The notes: generated from the letters alone by a model not told the origin. A DNA stretch of 45,977 bases from Candidatus Electronema sp. (GCA_026645415.1 JAPEVH010000082.1:1-45977), one strand, 5' to 3'. Shown: positions 19,430-28,316, counted from the stretch's first letter. Program-made: numbers and translations.

Positions 19430-20203
19430 ATGAAAACAATGTATGTTACAGTTTTGACAGCGACTGCGCTTACAGTCGCTCTGTTAGCGACCAGCATCCC
19501 TGCAATAGCGTCTGAGATAGATGACCGCATTGAGTCTATGTTCGAGAAGAGCTTTATTTACAAAACATATCTGAAGGATGAAAACGTCAAGATCAGCTCA
19601 AGCGACGGCGCGGTTACACTGTCGGGCAGCGTGTCTGGCGAAAACGACAAGCTCCTCGCATATAACATCGTCGAAGCCCTGCCCGACATCAAGAGCGTTG
19701 ATAATCGCATTGAGATTACAGGAGAACCTCATGATGAAAAATCCGACATCTGGATCGGCATGAAGGTGAAAGGAGTACTCATGTATCATAGCAATGTGAA
19801 TGCCATTGGGACAGATGTCAGTGTCAAAGAAGGCATTGTAACCTTAAAAGGTGAGGCTGACAGTCAGGCGCAAAAAGAACTCACCTCAGAATATGCCAAA
19901 GATATTGATGGAGTAAAAGAGGTAAGCAACGAGATGACGATAGCAGCGGCTCCTGAACCGGCGCAGCAAACGCTGGGTGAGAAAATTGACGATGCATCCG
20001 TCACTGCTCAGGTCAGGATGGCACTGTTGACCCATCATTCGACCAGATATGTCAACACTAAAATTGTAACCAACGATGGTGAAGTGACGTTGACCGGCAT
20101 TACCAAAAACGATGCGGAAAAGTCTTTGTTCACTAAAATAGTTTCTGATATTCAGGGGGTCTCTAGCGTGAAAAATGAGATGACTGTCGAAAAGGTTGAA
20201 TAA
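19430..20203 (+). CDS. Exported protein with three BON domains (OsmY-like)
   Basis: A 257-residue periplasmic protein with a signal peptide (cut near AIASE). Three BON domains follow at about 30-100, 105-170 and 180-257. Each has the strand pattern V-T-L-(S/K/T)-G and ends in a (D/G)IK-x-V-(D/S)-N or GV-x-x-V-x-N-E-M motif. BON domains bind phospholipid or the outer membrane and are typical of osmotic-stress proteins such as OsmY. The ATG is preceded by a weak purine stretch (GGACAAAGAGCA). Confidence 0.88.
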   Translation: MKTMYVTVLTATALTVALLATSIPAIASEIDDRIESMFEKSFIYKTYLKDENVKISSSDGAVTLSGSVSGENDKLLAYNIVEALPDIKSVDNRIEITGEPHDEKSDIWIGMKVKGVLMYHSNVNAIGTDVSVKEGIVTLKGEADSQAQKELTSEYAKDIDGVKEVSNEMTIAAAPEPAQQTLGEKIDDASVTAQVRMALLTHHSTRYVNTKIVTNDGEVTLTGITKNDAEKSLFTKIVSDIQGVSSVKNEMTVEKVE

Positions 20204-20275
20204 TAGCCTGTTGGTTTGTTCAGAATATGCAACATATTAATTCTGTTCCAACGATTTATTTTATAAGGAGGCACT

Positions 20276-20785
20276 ATGCACATACCACGTTTTGTGAAGT
20301 TTTGCTCTGTTGTCGCAGCATGTTTTTGTTTCATTGTTGTTTTTACGGATGAAGGCTCCACGAGAGAGAGAGGGCATAAGTATAATAATTCCATCCAAGT
20401 GCCTCAATACCAGCAAAGCAACAAGACGTATCGTCAGTATCAACAAAAGAACAAGAAGCGGTCTCGATATCAGCAAAAGAATAAGAGGCGAGAAGGGCGA
20501 GGCTCGTACTTCCACAAACACGGCTATAAGCATCTGAACATCGGGGCAAAGCACTATCCTCGGCTTGGCGAATGCCGCATTTGGTACCCAAACCGTCATC
20601 GGTCTTCTCGAATCAGATGTGGCCAAAAGCCTCCTCGTGGTGCATGGCTCCTCGAACGTCCTAAAAACCGGCCTAATAATGTGTATGTGGAGGTATATGA
20701 GCCGAGGCAGCAGGGTGTCGTGTTTACTCTCGGAGAGTTTGAAATTCATACCGGCGCATTTGTGCGCGAGATACTAAACAGATGA
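20276..20785 (+). CDS. Basic secreted protein with GECRIW-type C-terminal domain
   Basis: A 169-residue exported protein. The signal sequence (FCSVVAACFCFIVVF) leads into a Gln/Asn/Lys/Arg-rich region (35-75) with QYQQ-x-NK repeats. A C-terminal part follows with GECRIWYPNR, a cysteine 14 residues later and PPRGAWLLERP. Small proteobacterial envelope proteins with a GECRIW motif followed by P-R-G-A-W-L are common but uncharacterised. AAGGAGG precedes the ATG. The basic repeat suggests binding to acidic polymer or LPS (inference). Confidence 0.65.
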   Translation: MHIPRFVKFCSVVAACFCFIVVFTDEGSTRERGHKYNNSIQVPQYQQSNKTYRQYQQKNKKRSRYQQKNKRREGRGSYFHKHGYKHLNIGAKHYPRLGECRIWYPNRHRSSRIRCGQKPPRGAWLLERPKNRPNNVYVEVYEPRQQGVVFTLGEFEIHTGAFVREILNR

Positions 20786-20816
20786 AGCGCAGCATGAAAC
20801 CTGAAAGGAGAAATAT

Positions 20817-20963
20817 ATGTGGACTCTTGCAGTAATACTATTGATTTTATGGGCATTAGGATTGGTGACTAGCTACACAATGGGCGGCTTTATTCATCTT
20901 CTGCTGCTTGTTGCTGTTATCGTGGTGCTGTTCAGAATTATTCAGGGACGACGTGTGGTGTAG
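20817..20963 (+). CDS. Small lmo0937/DUF5670-type membrane protein
   Basis: A 48-residue protein with two hydrophobic segments separated by SYTMGGFIH, starting MWTLAVILLILWALGLV and ending FRIIQGRRVV. This is the lmo0937 family layout: a W near the N-terminus, the central T-MGG-x-H and a basic end. The function is unknown, often stress-linked. GAAAGGAGAA precedes the ATG. Confidence 0.82.
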   Translation: MWTLAVILLILWALGLVTSYTMGGFIHLLLLVAVIVVLFRIIQGRRVV

Positions 20964-20972
20964 GAAATAGTT

Positions 20973-20990
20973 TTTGATCAGTTGATCAAA
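20973..20990. promoter_or_regulatory. Perfect 8-2-8 palindrome
   Basis: TTTGATCA, two bases (GT), then TGATCAAA. It lies 10 bases after the lmo0937-type gene and about 155 before the next small membrane gene. No U-run follows it. It has the size of a dimeric regulator's operator. Confidence 0.45.
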
Positions 20991-21143
20991 GCTGCTGATA
21001 CACAGTTGTCATCTCTATGACAATGATGCCGAGAGAGAAAAGAATCAAAGCAATAAGGTATTCTTTTTCTTTCGCGGTATCTGCGTCCGAATTCATTTTT
21101 CAAAAAAAATTCCATATATTTCTTTCAAAGAAGGATATTTGTT

Positions 21144-21344
21144 ATGAAATGGACAAGTTTTTATCTTTTTGGTTATATAATTTTAATTGGCGGCATTGTT
21201 GCTGCACTTTGGAAGTTGGGAGTCATAGCCAGTATTGGCATGACATGGACCGTGATCGGAGTGGTTATTGTTATCGGCCTTGGCGTAATGCTTGCAGTTT
21301 CTAATAGCGGTAGTAAGGAAAATATCACCATTGATAGGGACTAA
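21144..21344 (+). CDS. Small two-helix membrane protein
   Basis: A 66-residue protein with two hydrophobic segments (FYLFGYIILIGGIVAALWKL and IGVVIVIGLGVMLAV) and a short polar tail ending ENITIDRD. AAGGA lies 10 bases before the ATG. I recognise no family. It sits in the stress/envelope cluster between the lmo0937-type and DUF3494 genes. Confidence 0.65.
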   Translation: MKWTSFYLFGYIILIGGIVAALWKLGVIASIGMTWTVIGVVIVIGLGVMLAVSNSGSKENITIDRD

Positions 21345-21415
21345 CTTTGTTTCATGTCATTTATTTATGCAAACCATGTCTCATAGGCTTATTTGAAATT
21401 CTACAACAAGCAAAA

Positions 21416-22186
21416 ATGAATCTATGGCTGCTGATAGCGGAGAAAGGAAAACGACCTTTGCTTGGTCTCGTCCTGACCCTCTTGTTCTGCCAACACCAAG
21501 CAGAGGCAGGGCAGTTGCCTGTTGACTTGCGCTCGGCTGGTTCTTTCGCAATTCTGGCCGGTACCGCAGTCACCAGCACCGGAGGCGGCACGATCAACGG
21601 AGATGTCGGGGTATGGACAGGCAGTTCTTTTATAGAAGGAGTTCCGCCCGTAATAGTAAACGGGAAGGTATATTTGGCTCTTCCTATCGCAAAACAGGCC
21701 CAAGCCGACCTGACCACAGCCTATAACGATGCCGCCGGACGGACAACAGGTGTCGTCATATTGGCCGACGAACAGTTAGGTAGCAAGACCTTGGCACCTG
21801 GCCTCTATACAACCACATCGGGCTGGCTGCAAATCACAGGGGGTAATCTTACGCTTGATGCGGGCGGCGATCCGAATGCGGTCTGGATATTCAAAATGGC
21901 GACCACACTTACCGTGGGCAATGGCTACGGGGTGATTCTGGCAGGCAGGGCGCAGGCCCGCAATGTCTTTTGGCAGGTTGGCAGTTCAGCAACTTTGGGA
22001 ACGACTTCCCGCCTAAAAGGGAACATCTTAGCGATGACGGCTATCTCCGTGCAGACTGGCGCAACCTTGGATGGCAGAGCGTTAGCACGGAATGCTGCTG
22101 TCACTTTGGACAGCAATACACTTGTGTTGCCGCCCAGAAAGTTCACCGACCAACCTTGGCGGATCTTACTGATGAATAAAGAATAA
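21416..22186 (+). CDS. DUF3494 (ice-binding-like) exported protein A
   Basis: An exported beta-solenoid protein of the DUF3494 family, which includes ice-binding adhesins but is also widespread in non-psychrophiles, where its role is unknown. The start at 21416 is a choice. It gives a signal peptide (LLGLVLTLLF, cut near AEA-GQ) and 256 residues, but no ribosome-binding site is evident. Family motifs are clear: LRSAGSFAILAG, TINGDVGV, QADLTTAYNDAAGR, LAPGLYT, LTLDAGGDPNAVWIFKM and NVFWQVGSSATLG. It ends with KFTDQPWRILLMNKE and has no anchor. A tandem paralogue follows. Confidence 0.88.
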   Translation: MNLWLLIAEKGKRPLLGLVLTLLFCQHQAEAGQLPVDLRSAGSFAILAGTAVTSTGGGTINGDVGVWTGSSFIEGVPPVIVNGKVYLALPIAKQAQADLTTAYNDAAGRTTGVVILADEQLGSKTLAPGLYTTTSGWLQITGGNLTLDAGGDPNAVWIFKMATTLTVGNGYGVILAGRAQARNVFWQVGSSATLGTTSRLKGNILAMTAISVQTGATLDGRALARNAAVTLDSNTLVLPPRKFTDQPWRILLMNKE

Positions 22187-22228
22187 TCTCGCCTAATGAG
22201 AACATCGTAGAGAGATAAAGAACGCCTA

Positions 22229-22999
22229 ATGCAAAAAATATATACTCCGCTCCTGATGGCGAAGAGAGCGAAATGGATGTTCATGGGTCTTGGCCTTGCG
22301 GCTGCTTTATTCTTTTCGCGCCAAGATGCAAGGGCAGGCCAAGCACCAGTGAATCTCGGCTCGGCCCGCTCTTTCGCGGTGATTGCTTTCAACACAATCA
22401 CTAATCCAACAGGCGGTGGCACGATTGCTGGCGATGTTGGGATATCGCCCGGCATTGCCTTTGATCGCGGCACTCCTCCTGTAATAGTGAAGGGGGAGAT
22501 ACACGTGAATGATGCGGTTGCAACTCAGGCGATGGCTGATTTAACCATCGCGTATAATGATGCTGCTGGACGACCCGGCGCGGCCTCAGCCACCGCAGAC
22601 ATAGGCGGCCAGACCTTAGCTCCCGGCCTTTATAAATCGCCGTCCTCGCTTGCTGTGACAGGGAATCTCACGCTCGATGCCCAAGGCGACTCGAATGCGG
22701 TTTGGATATTCCAGATGGCATCCACGCTCACCGTGGCAAACAATGGTCAGGTGATTTTGCTCAACGGTGCCAAAGCCTGCAACGTCTTTTGGCAAGTCGG
22801 CAGCGCAGCCTCTCTGGGATTAAACGCTGTCTTTAAAGGAGATATGCTTGCAGCGGCGGCAATTACGCTCCAGCCCGGTGCCCGGCTCGACGGCAGGGCA
22901 TTCTCAGTGGGTGCCGCAGTCACCTTGAATGGCAACGCCATTGCAAAACAGCCTCCGCAATTCACCGACCAGCCTTGGCGGATACTGTTGATGAAATAA
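22229..22999 (+). CDS. DUF3494 (ice-binding-like) exported protein B
   Basis: A 256-residue tandem paralogue of the preceding gene. The signal peptide (MFMGLGLAAALFF) is cut near ARA-GQ. The DUF3494 motifs are SARSFAVIAF, TIAGDVGI, MADLTIAYNDAAGR, LAPGLYK, NAVWIFQMAS and NVFWQVGSAASLG. The C-terminus QFTDQPWRILLMK matches that of copy A and is unusual for the family, hinting at a shared partner or export role. An internal Met at residue 10 is an alternative start. No strong ribosome-binding site is seen. Confidence 0.88.
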   Translation: MQKIYTPLLMAKRAKWMFMGLGLAAALFFSRQDARAGQAPVNLGSARSFAVIAFNTITNPTGGGTIAGDVGISPGIAFDRGTPPVIVKGEIHVNDAVATQAMADLTIAYNDAAGRPGAASATADIGGQTLAPGLYKSPSSLAVTGNLTLDAQGDSNAVWIFQMASTLTVANNGQVILLNGAKACNVFWQVGSAASLGLNAVFKGDMLAAAAITLQPGARLDGRAFSVGAAVTLNGNAIAKQPPQFTDQPWRILLMK

Positions 23000-23032
23000 A
23001 AACTCAACAGATTTAAGATCACTACCAATATC

Positions 23033-24406
23033 TTACCCTTCTTCTGTGGTCTTGATACCCAAGGCTTTGAGCTTTTTATGAAGATGACTGCGTTCAAGGC
23101 CGATTTTTTCAGCAGTCTTTGAAACATTGCTGTTGTTCTCCGCCAGTTTTTTACAGAGATAGTCATGTTCAAACTGCTGCCGCGCCTCCTTAAAACCAAG
23201 ATGATTCCAAGCAGGCAGACAGACCGCTGGTGGAGGACGTAATGTGCTTGGTTGGAGAAACAGAGCCACATCTTCGGCAGTGATGAGTTGACTTGGAGTC
23301 ATGATTACCAAGCGTTCAACCATGTTGCGGAGTTCTCGAATATTGCCAGGCCACGAATGGCGCATAAGCATGGCTAAGGCACTATCTGCAAATTGCTTTT
23401 CCCCTAAACCCTTGTGCAGAAATTGACGAAGAAAATCTGCTGCCAGCAACGGAATATCCTCTAGCCTCTCCTTGAGTTCCGGCATCCGCAGAGGAATCAC
23501 ATTAAGCCGATAAAAGAGATCGGCCCGGAAATTGCCTTCGCTGATTTCCTGCTCCAAATTTTTATTGGTGGCCGCGATAATGCGCACATCTACTTCAACT
23601 ATTCTACCGCCACCTACTCGCTCAAATTGCCGTTCTTGCAGGATACGTAAGACCTTGGCCTGACTTTTCAGGCTCATGTCGCCTATTTCATCAAGAAAAA
23701 GGGTGGACCCATCCGCCTGATCAAACTTGCCTTGTTTGACCTTATCCGCACCAGTAAAGGCTCCTTTCTCGTAGCCAAATAACTCAGACTCAATCAGGTC
23801 TTCTGGAATCGCGGCGCAGTTAATTGCCACCATTGGCCGGGCAGCACGAGCTGAATGCTGATGGATAGCTTGCGCTGCTAATTCCTTACCAGTGCCATGT
23901 CCACCAAGAATCAGCACGGAAGCATCTGTGGGCGCGACCCGCTCAATTTGCCGTCGCAGATGATGCACTACCGAGGAGTTGCCAGTAATTCGGCAAGACC
24001 CGGTAGAGGCTTCGCGCAGCAGACGGTTTTCTCGTTCTAGCTGCGCTACACGTAAGCCTTGCGTAACAGATAATATGACTTTGTCATAAGAAAGTGGTTT
24101 TTCAATAAAATCAAAAGCTCCTATCCGAGTGGCTTGCACCGCAGTTTCAATAGTACCGTGTCCAGAAATCATGATCACCGGAATTTCGCTCCAGTCTTGG
24201 CGAAGCTGCTTCAGTGCCTCGATGCCATCCATGCCAGGTAGCCAAATATCTAAAAGAATTAAATGAATATCCTTTTGCGATAGTACAGTCAAGCCTTCTT
24301 CGGCAGAGGAGGCTGTTACGGGCTGAAAGCCTTCATCCTCTAAGATTCCAGACAAAGATTCGCGAATTGCACTTTCGTCGTCAATAACCAATATTGCTGA
24401 TAGCAT
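23033..24406 (-). CDS. ntrX: NtrX-type sigma-54 response regulator
   Basis: A two-component response regulator of 457 residues. The receiver domain has phospho-acceptor Asp53 in LLDIWLPGMDG, with acidic DD at 9-10. The AAA+ domain has Walker A-like GGHGTGKE, in place of the usual GESGTGKE, and the sigma-54 loop GAFTGAD. A Fis-type DNA-binding end follows (NVSKTAEKIGLERSHLHKKL). It starts 4 bases after the ntrY stop, in an operon with ntrY and a DUF4390 gene. NtrYX systems regulate nitrogen, redox or envelope genes. The regulon here is unknown. Confidence 0.92.
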   Translation of the reverse strand: MLSAILVIDDESAIRESLSGILEDEGFQPVTASSAEEGLTVLSQKDIHLILLDIWLPGMDGIEALKQLRQDWSEIPVIMISGHGTIETAVQATRIGAFDFIEKPLSYDKVILSVTQGLRVAQLERENRLLREASTGSCRITGNSSVVHHLRRQIERVAPTDASVLILGGHGTGKELAAQAIHQHSARAARPMVAINCAAIPEDLIESELFGYEKGAFTGADKVKQGKFDQADGSTLFLDEIGDMSLKSQAKVLRILQERQFERVGGGRIVEVDVRIIAATNKNLEQEISEGNFRADLFYRLNVIPLRMPELKERLEDIPLLAADFLRQFLHKGLGEKQFADSALAMLMRHSWPGNIRELRNMVERLVIMTPSQLITAEDVALFLQPSTLRPPPAVCLPAWNHLGFKEARQQFEHDYLCKKLAENNSNVSKTAEKIGLERSHLHKKLKALGIKTTEEG

Positions 24407-24410
24407 AGTT

Positions 24411-26621
24411 TTATATAAGAGGCAATTCTACAGTCACTACGGTACCGGATGGAACATTATCCCGCACTTGAATGCTGCCGTTATGTTCTGCAACAATGGT
24501 ATTAGCAATAGCCAGCCCAAGACCAGTACCAGATTTCCGGGTAGAGAAATAAGGTTCAAAAAGTCGTCGTTTGACCTCTTCTGGAATACCTGGGCCATTG
24601 TCGCTGACGGTGATAGCAACCGTTTTTTGCTCCTCGTTCACAGAAAGCACTATTCCAATCTGACCACCGTGTCCCAGTACACTAACTCCGTTGTCCAAAA
24701 GATTGATCAGTACCCGTCGAATCTGCACTGGATCAAAAGAAAAAGATGGAATCTCAATCTGTTCGAGTTGAAAATTAATATGTTTGTGCGCCTCGCGGTA
24801 TAAAATCAAGGTGTCAGCCGCCAGCGCAGCAATATCAGCCACTTGTTTCTTTATACGTGGCATTCTGGCAAAATCAGAAAATTCTGTGACTAATCTTTTG
24901 ATTTCATCTACCTGACTGATAATCGTAGCCGTGCATTTGTCAAATATATCTTGGTCATTACCAATGCGTTCCAAATAGCGTTTGCGCAGCCGCTGGGCAG
25001 AGAGCTGAATCGGTGTGAGTGGATTTTTGATTTCATGAGCAATACGACGTGCAACCTCCTGCCAAGCAGCCAGCCGCTGGGCCTTTTCCAACTTGGTCAG
25101 ATTGTCAAAAACAATAACATAACCAATAGGTCGCTCTTGGTCGTCCAGCAGACGGGTAATATTGACCAAGAGTGAGTAGGTCTCGCCTTTGCGTACAGTT
25201 AGGCTCAGATGTCGCTCAATTGAACGCTGACCAGACTCACGCAAGTCATTGAAAAATTGTTCCAGCACAGCAGCATGGGAGAGCGGTAGTATCTCGTGAA
25301 AATCACGATTCAAAAACTGACCGATATCCAAACGCAAGAGTTGTTCTGCAAAAGGGTTGATGATCGTGACATGATGCTGCTCGTTAATAGCAATAACCCC
25401 CGCCGCCACATTTCTCAGGATAGTTTCCAGATAGCGTCGCCGCTGCTCGGAAATGAGATTGGATTGCTGAAGGGCCTGATGCGCTTCAGCCAGCTCACGA
25501 TTGCTGGCGAGAAGATCGGAAGTCATCGAATTGAAAGAATCAACCAGCAGGCCCATCTCATCGTCTGAATCCTTGACAATGGTGAAATTCAATTCACCGC
25601 TCGCAACCCGCTGCGTAGCTTCAGCCAGCTTGTTAATCGAGCTGGTCATGGAACGAGCAATATAAAAACCAAACCAAATTGCCCCAAAGATAATCAACAA
25701 AGTGATAATCAGGAGCATGATGATTAGGCTCAGTTTAATCGGTGCTTTGAGTAAAACAAGCTGTTTATAGCCCGTGATTCCCTGCGAAACTGACTGCATC
25801 AGAGCCAGTTTATCTGCTGGAATAAGCAGGCTAGTAACCAGAAAAGCCCTATTCCGGTCTTTCATATGTACAGGCATAATTGCCTGCACCAGCTCGCCGA
25901 CATTCACTTGGCGAGTGAGAATTTCTGGACTGCCGCTCATGGCTGACCGGCGTAGAGCTTCGGTAGGTATATCTGGTAAGGCTACAGAAGCTAGTCGTTC
26001 ACCTTTAACTGCCACCCGTAGCTTTAGATGAGCATCAATCAAAATCAAAGCATCTGGAGAGCCGGTGGGAACTAGGGCCAAAGTGCTGTTAAAAAGCTGC
26101 TGAATGCCACTGTTATCACTTAAAGTTATATCAACATTTTCTAACAGCAAAGCAATCTGCTTGCCCATGTTAGTCGCCCGATTTTCCGTCTCTTGAAAAA
26201 GCTCCTGCGCCAGTTTCAGCGACGACTCTAACGATTCCTCGACATTGCTATTGAACCAATAGTCCATAGAGGTAGAGACTGAACCAAGGGCGAAAAAAAA
26301 CAGAACAGTGGTCGGGATAATGGATAAAGAAACAAAGGCCGCTGCAAGTTTAGTCCGCAGCCGAGAACCGATGATCCGATTACGCCGCTCAAAAATCAAT
26401 TCTACCAAATTGCGGAGAATCAGGTAGAGCATCAGCAGGAGGAGTAGCCCGTTGATATTGATCAGGGCAAAGATCAGTACCGTGCTAGAAACCGGCAAAT
26501 TCAAATCGCCCTGAAGCAGCCGCCGCTGGAGCCAGATCAGCAGAGGGATGAGCAGCAGGCATAAGATAATGACATACCGAGTCAGCCGCTGTTTACGTTT
26601 TTGCTGCTCAGGACTAAGCAT
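24411..26621 (-). CDS. ntrY: NtrY-type membrane sensor histidine kinase
   Basis: A 736-residue inner-membrane kinase, partner of the adjacent NtrX. Membrane segments lie near 15-32, 46-72 and 92-115. A periplasmic loop (about 118-290) and a fourth helix (297-322) follow. The cytoplasmic part has HAMP (323-375), PAS (390-500), the HisKA domain with phospho-His529 in RRIAHEIKNPLTP, and an HATPase domain (DNGPGIP, GTGLGLAI). The length and four-helix layout match the NtrY family. The preceding DUF4390 gene lies 21 bases upstream, as in many Desulfobacterota. Confidence 0.93.
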   Translation of the reverse strand: MLSPEQQKRKQRLTRYVIILCLLLIPLLIWLQRRLLQGDLNLPVSSTVLIFALININGLLLLLMLYLILRNLVELIFERRNRIIGSRLRTKLAAAFVSLSIIPTTVLFFFALGSVSTSMDYWFNSNVEESLESSLKLAQELFQETENRATNMGKQIALLLENVDITLSDNSGIQQLFNSTLALVPTGSPDALILIDAHLKLRVAVKGERLASVALPDIPTEALRRSAMSGSPEILTRQVNVGELVQAIMPVHMKDRNRAFLVTSLLIPADKLALMQSVSQGITGYKQLVLLKAPIKLSLIIMLLIITLLIIFGAIWFGFYIARSMTSSINKLAEATQRVASGELNFTIVKDSDDEMGLLVDSFNSMTSDLLASNRELAEAHQALQQSNLISEQRRRYLETILRNVAAGVIAINEQHHVTIINPFAEQLLRLDIGQFLNRDFHEILPLSHAAVLEQFFNDLRESGQRSIERHLSLTVRKGETYSLLVNITRLLDDQERPIGYVIVFDNLTKLEKAQRLAAWQEVARRIAHEIKNPLTPIQLSAQRLRKRYLERIGNDQDIFDKCTATIISQVDEIKRLVTEFSDFARMPRIKKQVADIAALAADTLILYREAHKHINFQLEQIEIPSFSFDPVQIRRVLINLLDNGVSVLGHGGQIGIVLSVNEEQKTVAITVSDNGPGIPEEVKRRLFEPYFSTRKSGTGLGLAIANTIVAEHNGSIQVRDNVPSGTVVTVELPLI

Positions 26622-26642
26622 CAGGTTGCAGTGAGAAGGCAG

Positions 26643-27239
26643 TTAATACGTAAATTCAACAGTCCGCCAGTCGGTCTCAAAATTCCAGAGTGAAAATAAG
26701 GGAATAATGGAATGGATGCTTAAAGGCAGGGTATTTTCTGCCAAAGTAGTTTTTATATGAAGAGCGTATTTTTCTGTGGTAAGAAGTTTGCTTAAAGGAA
26801 GCAGTTTGATCTCATGCAGCTCTGCCATCATTTTTTTAGCCTCTTCGAGCGATCTGGTAGTTTCAGGTCGATCTTTTTCAGAAAAAGCTACTTGATATTC
26901 CTGTTTAATCGGATCATAACTGAGGGTATGATTAACAACCTGTTTCATAATGCGCTCATTGAACCAATAGTTGCGAACTCGGCGCAGATCAAGATAAAAG
27001 CGAAAGGTGACAGGGATGGCATTATGCACACCTTCAAGCATGTCCTCAGTAAAACAGTTTTGCACAGTAGCAGAAAGGAGCAGACTTTTGTGCGAGGAAC
27101 TGAGCAGAATATCTGTGATAGCTGGTTGACGACTGGTAGCTGGCCACGCAGGCTGGCAAAAGAGTAAAAGTAAAACGACAGAGAAGACTGTTCGCTTAAC
27201 GTGCTGAACAGAAACAGGGAAAAAAAATTGAATGCGCAT
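26643..27239 (-). CDS. DUF4390 exported protein
   Basis: A 198-residue protein with an N-terminal signal or anchor sequence (RTVFSVVLLLLFCQPAWPA) and a DUF4390 body (ITDILLSSSHKSLLLSATVQ, FRFYLDLRRVR). DUF4390 genes commonly precede ntrY in deltaproteobacteria, and the protein may feed a periplasmic signal to NtrY (inference). The open frame continues 88 codons upstream, but that part is cysteine- and tryptophan-rich and unlike the family. The ATG at 27239 places the signal sequence correctly. No strong ribosome-binding site is visible. Confidence 0.78.
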   Translation of the reverse strand: MRIQFFFPVSVQHVKRTVFSVVLLLLFCQPAWPATSRQPAITDILLSSSHKSLLLSATVQNCFTEDMLEGVHNAIPVTFRFYLDLRRVRNYWFNERIMKQVVNHTLSYDPIKQEYQVAFSEKDRPETTRSLEEAKKMMAELHEIKLLPLSKLLTTEKYALHIKTTLAENTLPLSIHSIIPLFSLWNFETDWRTVEFTY

Positions 27240-27423
27240 GAATGGAATATATAAAGTGCGGAACCAGATACATGGTTCGCTCCGTGTGCCATTTCTGGCT
27301 CGGACAAATATGATGAGTTTCTCCAAAATACACCATCTACAGCTCCTTGTCCATGTGCAGGACAGTTTTTTCGCAGCTCCATTTTCTTTAATTCCTTCTT
27401 GACAGCAGGCGAGAGAAAGCATT

Positions 27424-27439
27424 ACATATGTGCATATGT
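27424..27439. promoter_or_regulatory. Perfect 7-2-7 palindrome, candidate operator
   Basis: ACATATG, TG, CATATGT. It lies 26 bases upstream of the -35 of the NifX-like gene and about 185 bases upstream of the divergent DUF4390-ntrYX operon, a position suited to an activator or shared repressor. Confidence 0.5.
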
Positions 27440-27465
27440 TTGAAAAGAGCATAAACAAGCACTGC

Positions 27466-27494
27466 TTGACTTTCGCTGTAAATTTCGTTATGAA
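27466..27494 (+). promoter_or_regulatory. Sigma-70-type promoter for the NifX-like/DUF134 pair
   Basis: TTGACT (27466-27471), a 17-base spacer, then TATGAA (27489-27494), matching the consensus at 5/6 and 4/6. It lies 28 bases before the start codon and just upstream of the ribosome-binding site AGGAG. Confidence 0.6.
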
Positions 27495-27521
27495 AAAAAT
27501 CATTTAATAGGAGTGAAAAAT

Positions 27522-27920
27522 ATGAGCACATCGCTTACCCTTGCAATACCATCTGACAATCCTGGCGGCCTGACTGCACCAATTTCCGCTCATTTTGGTC
27601 ACTGCGACTTATTCACCCTGATCAATATTCAGGAGGGAAAAATTTCTTCTGTGAATACAGTCAGTAATGTGGAACACAGTGCGGGTGGTTGTTTAGAACC
27701 AGTTAATTTGCTGCGCGACAATGGTGTGCAGGCCATTGTGGTCGGTGGTATTGGCGCACGGCCTATGCAGGCTTTTGCTGCTGCTGGTATTGATGTATAT
27801 TACGCTGATCAGAACAGCTTAGAGAATGTTGGCGCGGCTGCCAATGGTCTTATTGCAGGTAAATTTCCCATGATGCGGACTGACCAGACCTGCAAAGGGG
27901 ATGGTAACTGTCACCACTGA
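27522..27920 (+). CDS. NifX/NifB-type dinitrogenase iron-molybdenum cofactor family protein
   Basis: A 132-residue protein of the NifX/MTH1175-like fold, which binds Fe-S or Fe-Mo cofactor precursors. Family signatures are APISAHFGHCDLF, VGGIGARPMQAF and AAAGIDVY, with a C-terminal Cys/His pair of sites (CKGDGNCHH) that may hold metal. The ATG at 27522 has AGGAG 8 bases upstream. The open frame begins three codons earlier at a GTG. Proteins of this type often pair with DUF134 regulators, as here, outside nif clusters. No nitrogenase gene is in the window. Confidence 0.88.
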   Translation: MSTSLTLAIPSDNPGGLTAPISAHFGHCDLFTLINIQEGKISSVNTVSNVEHSAGGCLEPVNLLRDNGVQAIVVGGIGARPMQAFAAAGIDVYYADQNSLENVGAAANGLIAGKFPMMRTDQTCKGDGNCHH

Positions 27921-27977
27921 TTCTTCTTGGCGGATGGCAGCGTCTTGACCATCCGCCCTCTTAATTTTTTATATACT

Positions 27978-28280
27978 ATGTCACCACGCCCCCGCAAAAA
28001 ACGCTGCTGCGAAGGCGGCTTTCTCGCTGGCCAAGTCTTTAAGCCTAATGGTATTCCCTTACGGCAGTTAAAACAGATTCAGCTACAGCATGATGAGTTA
28101 GAGGCTCTTCGGCTCTGTGATCTGGAAGGACTTTTTCAAGAGCAAGCTGGAGAAAAAATGGGTATTTCCAGAGGGACAGTACAACGTCTCGTCACCTCTG
28201 CTCGCCGGAAAACCGCTGAAGCCTTAGTTTCTGGTGCCGCTCTTGTCTTTGTTGCCAATGAGAACGAAGATATGCCTTAA
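27978..28280 (+). CDS. DUF134 family DNA-binding protein
   Basis: A 100-residue protein starting MSPRPRKKRCCE, the DUF134 hallmark. It continues with LKQIQLQHDELEALRLCDLE and a sigma-70-region-4-like helix-turn-helix (QEQAGEKMGISRGTVQRLV). DUF134 proteins are predicted regulators that neighbour NifX-like genes. No ribosome-binding site is visible, and translation may depend on the upstream gene 57 bases away. The open frame extends to a TTG at 27927, but that part is not family-like. Confidence 0.85.
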   Translation: MSPRPRKKRCCEGGFLAGQVFKPNGIPLRQLKQIQLQHDELEALRLCDLEGLFQEQAGEKMGISRGTVQRLVTSARRKTAEALVSGAALVFVANENEDMP

Positions 28281-28316
28281 ATCCCCTTATCTTGCTTCAT
28301 TACTTTGGCCGTTTTT

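Noticed and set aside
27240..27503. 88-codon N-terminal extension of the DUF4390 protein
   Set aside because: It would place the signal sequence internally, and its composition is unlike the family.
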